NCBI RefSeq assembly: GCF_029227915.1
Contig: NC_079875.1
Coordinates: 24,113,001 to 24,177,000, forward strand
Direction of reading: 5' to 3'
Source: Hydractinia symbiolongicarpus
Lineage: Eukaryota > Cnidaria > Hydrozoa > Anthoathecata > Hydractiniidae
Length of the DNA stretch: 64,000 bases
Notes under the pieces: generated by a model
The model's database searches: none
The model's input: the letters and a program-made list of their open reading frames with translations, nothing else
What the model was told of the DNA's origin: nothing
Part shown: positions 1 to 13,400 of the stretch, in pieces
How the letters are laid out: the number at the start of each line of letters is the position of its first letter
How positions within the stretch are numbered: the first letter of the stretch is position 1
Program-made: the position numbers and the translations under genes

Positions 1-279
1 TGACTGACTCATCTTTGAATTACATTGCCTAAAATCACTTAAGGGCGTAATAGGCGTTGATTTGTTGAAGGGCGTAATATGCATTGATTTGTTGCAGAAG
101 TGCTTATTTTTATTTAGAAACGAAAATACCTTTTTACTAGCTGAATATGGCATAGACAGAATTTGTGTAACAATTTTTTAAAAATTTATTTTATTTATAA
201 AAATATTTTCACTTGCTACAACCAAAAACATAGAATCATACATGAAATTTTTAAATGTACTTGTACACAGTCCCAATAG
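1..279. other. Non-coding left edge, no gene seen
   Basis: AT-rich sequence with a short direct duplication near 41-96 (two copies of a stretch beginning GGGCGTAATA). No open frame or RNA gene is supported. Confidence 0.5.
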
Positions 280-2135
280 CCAATCACCATTCTCTAATAT
301 AAAGTAACATCCAATCACCATTCTCTGATATAAAGTAACATCCAATCACCATTCTCTAATATAAAGTAACATCCAATCACCTTTCTCTGATATAAAGTAA
401 CATCAAATCACCATTCTCTGATATAAAGTAACATCCAATCACCATTCTCTGTTATAAAGTAACATCCAATCACCATTCTCTGATATAAAGTAACATCCAA
501 TCACCATTCTCTAATATAAAGTAACATCCAATCACCATTCTCTAATATAAAGTAACATCTAATCACCATTCTCTAATTTAAAGTAACATCCAATCACCAT
601 TCTCTGATATAAAGTAACATCCAATCACCATTCTCTGATATAAAGTAACATCCAATCACCATTCTCTGTTATAAAGTAACATCCAATCACCATTCTCTGA
701 TATAAAGTAACATCCAATCACCATTCTCTGATATAAAGTAACACCCAATCACCATTCTCTAATATAAAGTAACATCCAATCACCATTCTCTGATATAAAG
801 TAACATCCAATCACCATTCTCTGATATAAAGTAACATCCAATCACCATTCTCTGTTAAAAAGTAACACCCAATCACCATTCTCTAATATAAAGTAACATC
901 CAATCACCATTCTCTGATATAAAGTAACATCCAATCACCATTCTCTAATATAAAGTAACATCCAATCACCATTCTCTGATATAAAGTAACATCCAATCAC
1001 CATTCTCTAATATAAAGTAACATCCAATCACCATTCTCTGATATAAAGTAACATCCAATCACCATTCTCTAATATAAAGTAACATCCAATCACCTTTCTC
1101 TGATATAAAGTAACATCAAATCACCATTCTCTGATATAAAGTAACATCCAATCACCATTCTCTGTTATAAAGTAACATCCAATCACCATTCTCTGATATA
1201 AAGTAACATCCAATCACCATTCTCTAATATAAAGTAACATCCAATCACCATTCTCTAATATAAAGTAACATCCAATCACCATTCTCTAATATAAAGTAAC
1301 ATCTAATCACCATTCTCTAATTTAAAGTAACATCCAATCACCATTCTCTGATATAAAGTAACATCCAATCACCATTCTCTGATATAAAGTAACATCCAAT
1401 CACCATTCTCTGTTATAAAGTAACATCCAATCACCATTCTCTGATATAAAGTAACATCCAATCACCATTCTCTGATATAAAGTAACACCCAATCACCATT
1501 CTCTAATATAAAGTAACATCCAATCACCATTCTCTGATATAAAGTAACATCCAATCACCATTCTCTGATATAAAGTAACATCCAATCACCATTCTCTGTT
1601 AAAAAGTAACACCCAATCACCATTCTCTAATATAAAGTAACATCCAATCACCATTCTCTGATATAAAGTAACATCCAATCACCATTCTCTAATATAAAGT
1701 AACATCCAATCACCATTTTCTGATATAAAGTAACATCCAATCATCATTCTCTAATTTAAAGTAACATCCAATCACCATTCTCTGATATAAAGTAACATCC
1801 AATCACCATTCTCTGATATAAAGTAACATCCAATCACCATTCTCTGTTATAAAGTAACATCCAATCACCATTCTCTGATATAAAGTAACATCCAATCACC
1901 ATTCTCTGATATAAAGTAACATCCAATCACCATTCTCTAATATAAAGTAACATCCAATCACCATTCTCTAATATAAAGTAACATCTAATCACCATTCTCT
2001 AATTTAAAGTAACATCCAATCACCATTCTCTGATATAAAGTAACATCCAATCACCATTCTCTGATATAAAGTAACATCCAATCACCATTCTCTGATATAA
2101 AGTAACATCCAATGACTATTCTCTGATATAAAGTA
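280..2135. repeat. 31-bp minisatellite with higher-order organisation
   Basis: About 60 head-to-tail copies of a 31-bp unit containing CAATCACCATTCTCT followed by a variable six bases (GATATA, AATATA, GTTATA, AATTTA, GTTAAA) and AAGTAACATC. Rare variants recur at spacings that are exact multiples of 31: the CACCTTTCTC variant at 381 and 1094 (713 = 23 units), the GTTAAAAAG variant at 854 and 1598 (744 = 24 units), and the CATCTAATC variant at about 557, 1301 and 1983 (744 and 682). The array therefore grew by duplication of blocks of 22-24 units. No open frame runs through it. Confidence 0.95.
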
Positions 2136-3524
2136 TCAGTTACCTTACCTGTTGCGCTTCTCACCCCCTTTTGCAAAAACTAAAATAGATCCTTTCATTT
2201 TTTCAAAAAACACTTTTTTACGTGGCTATATAATTTCTTATTACCAAGAACTAACCTGATTGGTTTAAAATTCAACTAAAGTATACTGATTGGTTTAAAA
2301 GTAGTGAAAATATTCCGTGAGTTAATTCGAAAACAAAGGTATATTGTTTGTTCTTGTTTTGTACGCATCATGCTTCTACGTGAATTGCTGAAAAATGTGT
2401 TTCTGAATTTTTTTACCATAATGAACGCAATTCACGTGGGGATAAACTTTCGCAATTTTTGCGCTATTTGCGAAAGTTAATATTCGCGTAAAACTTGTAA
2501 TTACCTGATCCACAAAATTTCTTTTGCAAAAAAAAAAGAAAAATAATTCGCGTTATTCCAAGCAAACAAATGTTAACAAGGCTTAATGGGGCAAAAACAA
2601 ATCTGCATCTACGTCAACCTCGTTCCCAGAATCTTTTTTTCGCTTTTTTTGGTATTAGAGCCGGCGCTGTTTTTATATTAAAGAAGAGAAGAAAGGCCCT
2701 AGAAACGAGGTTGCGTTTAAGAAATGTTGAGGAATGAAAACGAGGCTGTAAGAAAACGTATTTTATAGCTTAAAAAGAATAAACATTGCGTGCATTTCTA
2801 CAAAACAAGAATTTAAATTGTTTAAACAAAGTTGTACACACGAACTAGTATATATATACGCGCGGGAAAACTAAATATAACGGGACCGGCCTTGACATAA
2901 TTTTGATGAAGCAGTTCAAAGCACGTGAAAGGGGTTGATTTGTAAGAAAAACGCTTATTTTCATTAAAGACTTCAAATACAACGTTTCCTCAGGCACACC
3001 CCGTGTTACAAAAAGTCTTAAAATTGCATACTCAGCACTATGTCTTAGGCATTCTCCACGGTTAATCTTTGGAATTCGTTGCAAGACTACAGGCGCAGTA
3101 TTTTGTATGTATAAATTTAAATCACACATTCGGAGTAGTATTACTCGTTGTTTTTTACTTTATGTTGAATTTAAGTCATTGTATATTTCACTGGACCAAA
3201 ATCTTTCAAGTTCTTGAAAACATATGGTTCTCCTTGGTTTTAGTCGACGACTTTATCGTCACCTTTATTGATTTGTAAACGTAGATCAGTGGCTCCAATG
3301 GCATAGATCAGTGGTTCCAATGGCATAAATAAACCCTCGTTTCAAACTATGTGTTACTGCAGTGATTAAATAAGTTTAGAAGCTGTTACGCTTTTACAGA
3401 ACCAGATACTTTATTGTCAGACAACATCACGGGAAAAACGAAATTTTTCTTATGAATCATAAAAGAGGGATTTAAAAAGACAGTAAAAGTGAAGTTTTTA
3501 ACAAAAGTTTGATGTTTCCCTTAA
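2136..3524. other. Intergenic, no recognisable gene
   Basis: AT-rich spacer between the minisatellite and the MITE. Short open frames exist on both strands but show no family motif, no splice pattern and no compositional bias, so none is called. Confidence 0.5.
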
Positions 3525-4293
3525 CCCTATTCGGTCCGGGGTTTTTCGAACATACTATGACCGGGGGGGGGGGGGGGGGGGGCGGATTCCTCCCCCCCCT
3601 CCATAACTTTTCATAGGATTGTTCAAATTGAATCAAACTTGGCACACTTATAGTACGTCATAAAAGGAACAAAATTGCGCCAAAAAACTTTTGCTTGCGT
3701 CAGCACATTTTCTGTGACGTCATCAGAAGCTTGAAAATTGTCAAAAATGCCACTATCTGCTTAAAATATAATTACTTTCGTTCTAGAACGAATTTTTACA
3801 TTCTGTTTGAAGTTTCTGAAAGCTAAATAAAAGTTATTTAACATATCTTCCGGTTTTTACATGGATCGGATAAAAAATTGCCAAAAATTGCCTAAAAATC
3901 CGTTTTTTTTCCGATTTTCGGGTGAAATCCGACAAAATCGGGAAATCGGATTAGTCACGTGTTCAAATTAGTCAAAATGATTCTTCTTGATGAAATAAAG
4001 TTGTGTTGCAAGTTTCAAGTTCTAAGGATAATCCTAACAGGAGTTATTATATTTTCCCCATTATAAGGATTTCATAGAGATTTTTAGGGGTAGTTTCGAG
4101 TAATGGCCAATATCAAAGCCTCTGAAAGGTATGGGACCTAAAAAATTAGCATGCAGGTGTCTAATAGATAAATGTTGAAACTCAGTAAGTATCATAGCCA
4201 TATAACAAAGCAATCTGGAGTTATTAAAAAAAAACCGTCAGGGGGAGGCGGAATCCGCCCCCCCCCCCCCCCCCCCCCCCGGACCGAATAGGG
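3525..4293. mobile_element. piggyBac-type MITE flanked by TTAA
   Basis: The element is bounded by TTAA at 3521-3524 and 4294-4297. Its ends are inverted repeats: CCCTATTCGGTCCGGGG at the left, and the reverse complement of the same bases at the right. A TTAA target site with CCC-type ends is the hallmark of piggyBac elements. It has no coding capacity. A long G run follows the left repeat (about 3563-3582) and a long C run precedes the right repeat (about 4257-4280), so the ends could pair. A diverged, left-truncated relative lies at about 61035-61536. Confidence 0.8.
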
Positions 4294-4428
4294 TTAAAAC
4301 GATCATACACAATATGATTATTATATTCCGCCATTTTATATGCTTTTCTGTTTAAGATATGTCAAAAAATATTTGCGAACTGTTCACTCTGAAACGTCAT
4401 GGTAATAAAAACATCAAACATGGCAGCA

Positions 4429-7400
4429 TCACTTCCATGCTTGCAATAACTTCTCCTGTATCGTCAACAACTCACGACATGAGACAAACGTCAATTTACC
4501 AACATATTTCAGCGCTGCCCTAAAAAAAAGAGAATACATCGTACGGAAGCTCTTTAGAATTTCATTCACTTGGAACAACTTTTTAAAGGTTGGGACTGAT
4601 AGCCTAGTGGTAAAACGTTCGCTTTCAGTGCGCCGGCCTTGGGTTCAAACCTCGACCGAGTCATGCCAGAGACTATAAAAGTGTGAATCTATCCATTCTG
4701 CTTAGCGCTCAACCTGAAAATAGGATTTATATCGTAGGCGGTTGTCTAGTTAAGCGATTGCTGTGCTTGCACGACTTCCGTAGCTCAACTAGGAGCTTTA
4801 AAAGCACTAGGATCCCTTCGCAGGACCCTCGTCGATAGCAGTACCAATAGGACCTAAAGAGGTTATCCTGGGTAAACAATTTCAATAATAATAATAAGAA
4901 TAGATACATGTTCAATAAGTGATATACAGATATAAACAGAGAGAAAACTCGTGCTGATAAGTAAAAACCACAGGAAAACGGGAATATAACTGGAAGAAAC
5001 AATACTAACTTTTTATTTCCTTGTTGATAAAATAAAACAGCGCGAAGGAGAGTTAGTACATCCGAGTCTTCTTTCAACTTCACCAACTAAAATGTCAAAA
5101 TTTTGACAGTAATTTCAATCGAGTTATTAATATGCAAGCCAACCAGGTAGAAAAAGCTGCCAAAAAATTGTATTATATAGTATGGTATAAGCATTAATAT
5201 GAGAAACATTGCGCATTGCCTTTTCCGGTTAAGTAGAATAAATTTGTCTCGTATCAACTTGCCGGTCTGGCTTGGTGAAGCTTGATTTTACCTAGCTGAA
5301 CCCACACTGCAATCTGGATCAACATGCCTCGTATGAACAATATTAGTTAAAATCTTTCAAGCGCCTTAAACCTTTTCACCTCAATTTTCTTCGACAAAAG
5401 AATTTATAATCTAACCTCTGACATTGTGTCACTTGCATGCTTCAACCACACATCAGCTTTCGATACAGAGTACGATTTTATGCATAGCATGCACAACTTA
5501 AAAAGCGCGGGAAAGACTAATTCGCCATTTTGAATACGTTGTTTGATAATTTCACGGTAACAGCGTTCAGCGTGTTCTGGCATCGACATGCGTTCATACA
5601 ACTGAGCAAGGATCTAAACATGCAGCAAGCTTTTATGAGAGCGGTATAGTTCAAACTGCTAGTCAGTCCCCTAGTTTGAACAAAAATAACTTTTCATCTT
5701 ACCCGCCAAATCCAAGGAGCTGAAGATCTAGAGGCAACGGTAGCCATGAAAGGTAGATTTTCATGAGATGACTCTCTTTCGAAATTTGGATGTTGCAGTT
5801 GATTCTTTGCCAAGCCTTTCAAGAAAAGGAAGTCCTCTTGTGTTTTATCTCCGTTAAGTGACATAATGATTTTATCACAAAAGGAGTGAGCGGCTGTAAC
5901 ATCTCCATAATATATACTAGTAAGCACAAAAGACTTCATCATCCACGAGTAGAGACGAGAATATGTGGTAAGACAAATTTTATCTTTTGGAGCAAACGCT
6001 TGGCATTGCTTTTTCAGGACATTCAGCTGTTGATCCACTAAAAAAAAGAGATTATCTTTTGAAAGATTAGTTATCCTACTAAATAGAAGGTTCAGAGCCT
6101 AACTGCTATATCTTTTTTCAACAGGCTTTTTTACATTTTATTAGTAAATAAGAAAAACAAACCTTTTTCCAAAGCCAAGTGGGTAAACCTGACTACAGAA
6201 TGTTCTGCTTGTTGTTGATCTTTCTCTAGAATAGAAGAAGTCAACAATGCTGTCGAAAGGAGAACCCAACTCTTCGCATCTTCGGGTTGGCTGTGCACCA
6301 ATCGTTGTGCAGCTCGTATTGCGTCACGTGGTGTGGACACAGGGAAACCGAGAGATACTGTCGCTTGTCTTTTTGAAACTATCTAAAAACGTTCAAATAA
6401 TGACATACTTCGAAGTACCAGCTTGTAAAATCAAAAACAATAATAGAAATATTTGGGAAAGAAAAATAAATAAACTGAAGAACGCCTGTGGTGATAATGA
6501 TATGAAGGGAGGATACACACATACCTGTGAAGGACCCATGCATCTTGTCACAGCCATACAGTGGAGTGCTCCCTAAAACAAATAATAGGAATTATATACC
6601 CACAAACAATCCGAACTCTGGTCGATTCATAAGTGGAAAAAAATAAAACATACCTTCATGTTACTTGGAACATGCTGTAAGAAAAAGTTGGCTAAATCAC
6701 TCCACAGTGTAGAATTGTTTGGATATCTATTAGAGAAACAATAACAAAATGTGACACGGTAAAGTGATGTACTACCAGTTTGACTTTGCTACAGGCTAAA
6801 TCTACCTACCTAAAAAACAATTTATCTTACCTCATGATGGCTTTATTAATAGTTCTTTGTGCCGCTTTTGTTTGCCCCTATATAATACAAGTTGCAATAA
6901 AAGTAGTTCTGCAAATTATTAAAAAAAAGGAAAGCTAACCTGCACCAAATTTCTGCAAATTATTTAAAGGAGGGAAAGCTAACCTGCATCGAGGTTCTGC
7001 AAATTATAAGAAGGGAGAAAAGCTAACCTGCATTGAGGTTCTGCAAATTATTAGAAAGGAAGAAAGCTAACCTGCACCAAAGTTCTGCAAATTATTAAAA
7101 GGGAGGAAAGCTAACCTGGATCGAGGTTCTGCAAATTATTAGAAGGGAAGAAAGCTAACCTGCACCTAAGTTCTGCAAATTATTTAAAGGGAGGAAAGCT
7201 AACCTGCATCGAGGTTCTGCAAATCATTAGAAGTTAGGTAACCCGCACCAAAGTTCTGCAAATTATTAGAAGAGAAGAAAGCTAACTTGCACTGAAGTTC
7301 TGCAAATTATTTAAAGGCATCGAGGCTCTGCAAGTTATTAAAACGGTAGAAAGCTAACCTGCAACAGATGAAAGCACGTCATTAACTTTGTTCTCTTCAC

Positions 7401-10400
7401 ATCATAACTTTCAGTGTCTACAAACAAATAAAAAAAAGATTAGATTACCAGCCTCAATTTTTATAACAGATATGTAGAGCTGCTACTTACCACGAAGTGG
7501 ATGTTTTGCCAACTCCATCAAAGCAGCTGTCGCAAGTGTACCGTCCCCGGACATTAAACCAAGAGACGACAAAGCCATCAAACCATGTTCGCTGCACGGT
7601 TTCATCTGCGAACTGCAGAAGGAGATTTTTTACATAATTAGAAACATGTTTTTACCTTGACATAGTTCAAAGAGCATAACCAACCTGACCTTTGGAATAG
7701 CAAAGCTTTAGCTGCATCGGAATTTCTTAAAGCATACGATACCATACCCAATGCTGCCAAGATTGAAGAGCTCTCGCTATCCACAGTCGAAAGTGATAAA
7801 GCTTTTTCGTAGGCTAAAAAAAGTTATATAAAATATAGTTTAATATAGAGAAACAAGTGAAACTATAAAATGGACCTACTTGGATTTAACACATCAGAAA
7901 AAACCTAATAATTTAATCCTCACAAAAGTTTGAAAATTTAAAAATAAAACGCTTAGATTCTGGGAACGGGACGACGAACAGACGGACAAAGGTCATTTTA
8001 TAGGACCATGCATGTACCAGACAGGTCCAAATATGGTTATATAAAAAATAGTTAAATATAGAGAAAAATAGTAAAAAGTGAGAAATTATTTGAAAATACC
8101 TTCTTGTGACTTCTTCAAATTACCGGAACCGAAATAAGCCAGAGCTAAACCACAAATCTCGTTGGATGTTTGTGGACACGACATGTTGTAGATCTCAATT
8201 GCACTTTCGAATTTCTTTAGTTCGCTAAAAAGAATATTTATATATTTTCGAGAATAGAATATTTGAGAAATTTTTGTTTGACTTAAGTTTAGTGAATTGA
8301 ACAAGAAGAGGTTAGGTAGACTGTATGAGAACGGCTGTCAACTTACCACTGCGTTGTACGCAATATGTATATAAATATATAAAAAAATATACACGATGGT
8401 TAAGAATCTTTGTTGAAAATTAAGGACTAGACGATGTTGATCAATTCATGTGTAGACAAAACTGTAAATTTCGAAGTTAGTGATGACATTGGTTATTTCT
8501 GTATTAGAGTCGCGCATTTTGAACTTGTAAAAGTTGACTTATGGGTTTAAACTATTTGGCCAGATCCGAACTTTTAAAATGTGCTAACGACAGCATAATT
8601 TGGGATATATTGCCATTTTTCTCGAACTTTAGGGTCTTGTGTGTGACGCAGACTGTCGGATGCAAAACATTGATTATTTTATACTTTTGCCATTTTTGTA
8701 GTGGATAGCCTGCATGCGACGACAAAGTTCTGTCCGAGATTGTTTCATGCAAACACTTGTTGCTACGAACGAACGAATAAACAAACACACGAATGAACGA
8801 AAATATGAATGAACAGACGAAAAAACCAACAAACAAACAGACGAAAGTGGCTATAAACAGCGCTTTACCTAATGTATACAGGTCCCTAATCATTTTTTCT
8901 ACTGCACTAGAGAGAAAACAGTACGCTAGCTTGTCCATAAGTTTGTGTTCACACTACACAGCACCAAATTTGTACTTACCACAACACACGTGCTTGGTTT
9001 AGCAGTACCTTTCTCAAAATTTCTGTTTGTTCAGTATCAACACTGCTTTCAGTTAAAAGTTTGCGAGCACTAAAAAAAAGAGAGAATCTCATTCTATCTT
9101 GAAGCTAAAAGAAAATAAATTAGAATTTGTGTCGAGAGCATACCATTCAAATGCTTTCTCCGCTTTTTTATACAAAGCTTCGTGTTCCAAAAGGTTTCCC
9201 AGAGTGTTATACAGCCATGGATCCACCTTGCAACGCTCTACAATAATCAAGTTTTTTAAAAAAAGAAGGAAATAGGGTAAGTTGTAACCTCTTTAAGATA
9301 AAAAATATCTACCAGTTAATTTCTGCAGAGCAACCGAAGCATTGCGTACCATCTTTCGAGAACGTGTGGGTAAATGAGACAAATCTGGTCTTGGTTTTGT
9401 ACTAAGTAATATAGATTCTTTTTTATTGACATGCAGAAGGCTACAAACCCACTGAGCGTATGCAAGGCTTGATTCACCCTAAGAAGTTAATAATACTTCG
9501 TTCCGCTCACTCCGCATATAGATGAATTTTGGTTAACACATCATACACAACACAACACAAATTATGACCTACGTGAAAGTCGAGATCTGTCGAATGTCGA
9601 AACAAATCCATAGCATCTTCGTCACCAATGCTCTCTGCGATATATGCCTGAATTAAAGTAAGAGGAAGACATAAAAGACAGGTTTACAAATCATTGGCTA
9701 AGCTTTGGTCCGATTCTTTTTAACAAAGAAACGATCTTTCTAATATAAACTTCAACGAAACAAGGTTTTATTATTTATTACGTTTTTTTTTTCATTAGCA
9801 TACTTTATATTAAAAACCCAGTAACGTTAACGACATTGTTTCTATCGAAAATTAAGATCAGTTTGCAGATCAGCCACAGAGAGTTCGCAGTTCGCGATAT
9901 TCTTGCGCTCTAAAATTAATTTTGTAATCTCATGTCTAACATAAGGAGAACTAAATTTATACAAAAATGTCGTGGTGGCATGGTTGAAAACCTGCAAACC
10001 CTTCAGTATGTTATACAGTAAACAAAGACTAAACAAGAATAGCAACGACGGCAACAATGACGACGACGACGACGACAATGACGTCGAAACTTCAACAACA
10101 AGGGCAAGGACCACAACATGCTCCTTTTTCAAAAAGATTACAAACCTGACCGACCCAACCCTGAACTAATAAAGGGTCACACGCTTGTGCTTTTTTAAAG
10201 GCTTCGTGTGCAGCCTGAAAAAATAAAATAAAAAAAAATAATAATAACACCATCTATCCGAGAAATCGCTTTTGACATTAGCGACAGACACATTACCTTG
10301 ACTTGATCATGCTTGAGATACAATACTCCAAGATTCGCCCAAACTAGAGCGTCCTAAATTTAATACAATCAAACTAATTGTTACACACCAATTAACGCGC

Positions 10401-13400
10401 GTGTAACGCAAAAACACAACGCATGCGCGTCATGTCAAACCTCACCTGCGGGTTGATTTCTAAAGCTTTAATAAACGCATGTTGACTCAACCCTGGGTTT
10501 TGTATATCTAGAGATATAAAAATTGTCTACTTTCTTATATTTGCCGAAAGCAATATTCCAAGTTTGTCCGGTTCCACGACAACCTAGCAAATGGAGGGCA
10601 AAGTTAAATGTCAGAAGAAACAAGGGGAGAGGAAAAGTGTCATTTTACCAGCTTTTTTTCATCTCCACTACTCTCATCTTATTATTCTTTTCATTTTTTT
10701 TAGTTTCTTCGTTAATTGCATTGTTGTATGTTGTAGGTTTGGCGAGACATCAATAATCTTCTTATCAATACTAACTCCTTATTTCCTTATTTTCTTGACT
10801 TTCTTGACCGAAATTTCTGACATTCTTACTTATTTATTTTTCAGCTATTTCTGGACTGGTACAGAAATTCTTATAAGGCTTAAGTTACCCAAAAAATGTG
10901 AGCTACAAACATAAGTGATAGAACAGACTATAAAATACTATTTTTTTAAGAACAGCTCCGAATTCCAATTATTGCAAATTTTAACTTTTAAAAACATTAT
11001 CCTTAACCTCTTCTTGACATTTTGGCAATATTGTGAAATTCCTGACATTCCTGACAAGTTATATATAGGAACAAAAATTGATCATTTGATCATTTTTTAG
11101 GTTAATGAAGCACTTTTAGGGAGAAGTGTCTACCAAAACCAGAAGATTTGGCATGATAGAGACTTAAACTCAAAACGAAAAGAGAAATCTTGTAAACATT
11201 CACACCATCAATCGAATGACCACAACATTGGGAAGAAATCGAACAACCAGTCATCACCCCGAAGCTATTCCAAAATGTATGATTGCTACAATCTAATTGA
11301 ATAGCTTTTTTAACAATCTAAAAAACATAAAGAAGTTAATAGCTTCAAAGAACAATACACAAACACTTTGCCAGATAAACAATTAAACACCTGTATGCTG
11401 TGCAGAATCTTTTCCCTTCCTGCTTCTCCTTGTAAGATCTAAAAGTGTGCAGAAATATGTTGCATGATGCAATTTGGAGTTTTAGTCTTGTCAAGCTTTA
11501 AATCGACTTCCAGCGTCACAGTAAAGTGTAAATAAAGTAGCCGCCGCTTAAATCGAACCTTCAGGGGAGATTAAAGAAATATTCGAGTTAAATGTGTATC
11601 ACGTGTGAGACACATTCAGGGTAAAAGTGAACAAAAGCAAAACAATTAACCATGAAGATGACACGCAGACAGTCCACATTGCAATTCACTGGACAAAGAC
11701 CATATGAAAATCTTCGAGAACATAAAAGTTTGAGTTATCCCCTATTGGCGTTAAGTGGCAACTACACACCTTTCCATATCTATATGTGCACACAGCTAGG
11801 TCGTGCCAAAAACATGCAATGTCTTCTCGTAGCTTCACCGCCATCATGAAACACCTGAAAGTAAATAAATATCCTTTAAGGGCAAATAACCTTCTACAAC
11901 AGAGTGTTTTGATGGCTACAATGTTACAAACATCTATGATATGTAAGCATGGAGAAAAAATAACCTTGACGCAATTTCCATGATTGCTGGCTTGTCCGCA
12001 ACCCCTTCCACTTGAAATGACACAAACTTTTGAAGCGCTGCAGGAATGGACAGTCTAAAAAGAATACCGTGTTTGCAACAAAAATTATAAATACCATTTT
12101 GAATAAGACCTTAAAACATACCTGCATTTGTCACCATTAGCAATATAAAGAGACGTCAAAGAATCAGCCAGTGTTTTCCATAAACACGTATATCGAGGCT
12201 CTCTTTCAATGGCCCTACAATTAGTAGCAGTTAAATTTACAAATGGCTGCTCAATGAAGAATGATGGCACGCTGATCAGAATATCTAACGCAAACACGGA
12301 CTTCAAATTAGACGGGATTTCAGTTAAAATACATTGATTCAAACCACGTTTGTTTAAAGGTGTGCTAGTTATATGAAAGGGTTGAGCGACAGGGCTTTTA
12401 CAGCCGCCATACCGCCGTTTATGTTTCTATCGACTTCTTTTTGGATAGAGCAACTAATCGAACTCCAAAATTCAACGTTTTACCGACTTTGTTAATATAT
12501 ACCAAAAAAATCCTATAGCTAAGTAAATGATAAAATGTTAATGTGGCAAAAAGAGATATTTTTAAATTTCTAAATGATATGTTTTGTTTTTAAGTGGGAG
12601 GTAAGCTTTAAATAGATTGTTTCGTACCTTGTAAGGTGGTTGACCACTTGCTGAGCTTGACTAACAGCTCGTCCATCGAACGTCATTTTTAAACTTTCTT
12701 TCTGCAAATGGTGATAACACTGTGCCAGACCTAAACGTGTCAACATTTTTTTTAAAGAGCGAAAATAATCAAAATTATTAATCAAAAAATTAGCTAAGCA
12801 AAGGTACCTAAAAGAGCGGGTACATAATTAGGATGTTCCTTTAGGAGATCGGTATAGGCTTCGATAGCTTCAACAGCAAGACACAACATTTGTCGGATCT
12901 GTCCTATCCTAAAGAGAACACATTACTTCAGCACACACGACGAGGTGTGCATCATGGAGCAGATACCGTGAACGTTTTTGCAATTTCACTCACTTGTGTT
13001 TGCAGTACATCGAACTTGAATCCAACTAAAAAAAATGCCAAGGAAACATGTTAACATCACAAATAATAAGACCTATAGAATTATCAAATTGCAACATGAA
13101 GGGTAAAATAAATTCATTGTTTGAATTATTTTTTTAAACCAAGACTGCAATTTGCAGTGATTGCAAATGATACTGACCAAAGAGAATTTCCATTAATGGG
13201 CTGGACCATTTTGTTAAAAGTGGCATGGCTGAATGACTGAAGCGAGGTCATAATTTGAAAAACTCAAATACCTATACCACGTCAACTTTAGTTGCTTCGT
13301 TGGATGTTTGTTTTAATACAAGCCTTCCAAGAAAGGTAATATTTTACTGAATTCGAAAGGAAACAATTGTCAATTCACATTCCTCTGCAGAACTTTTTCC

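Noticed and set aside
280-2135. CRISPR-like array
   Set aside because: The 31-bp units are contiguous with no unique spacers, and the context is eukaryotic; it is a minisatellite.
4590-4660. Functional tRNA gene
   Set aside because: A and B boxes are present but no complete cloverleaf could be traced, and the sequence continues into a body with an (AAT)n tail; it is a SINE head. The same applies to 43055-43120 and 58190-58262.
4727-5086. 119-codon minus-strand frame as a separate gene
   Set aside because: Its first 25 codons are the penultimate TTC37 exon (5010-5086); the rest is intron and antisense SINE.
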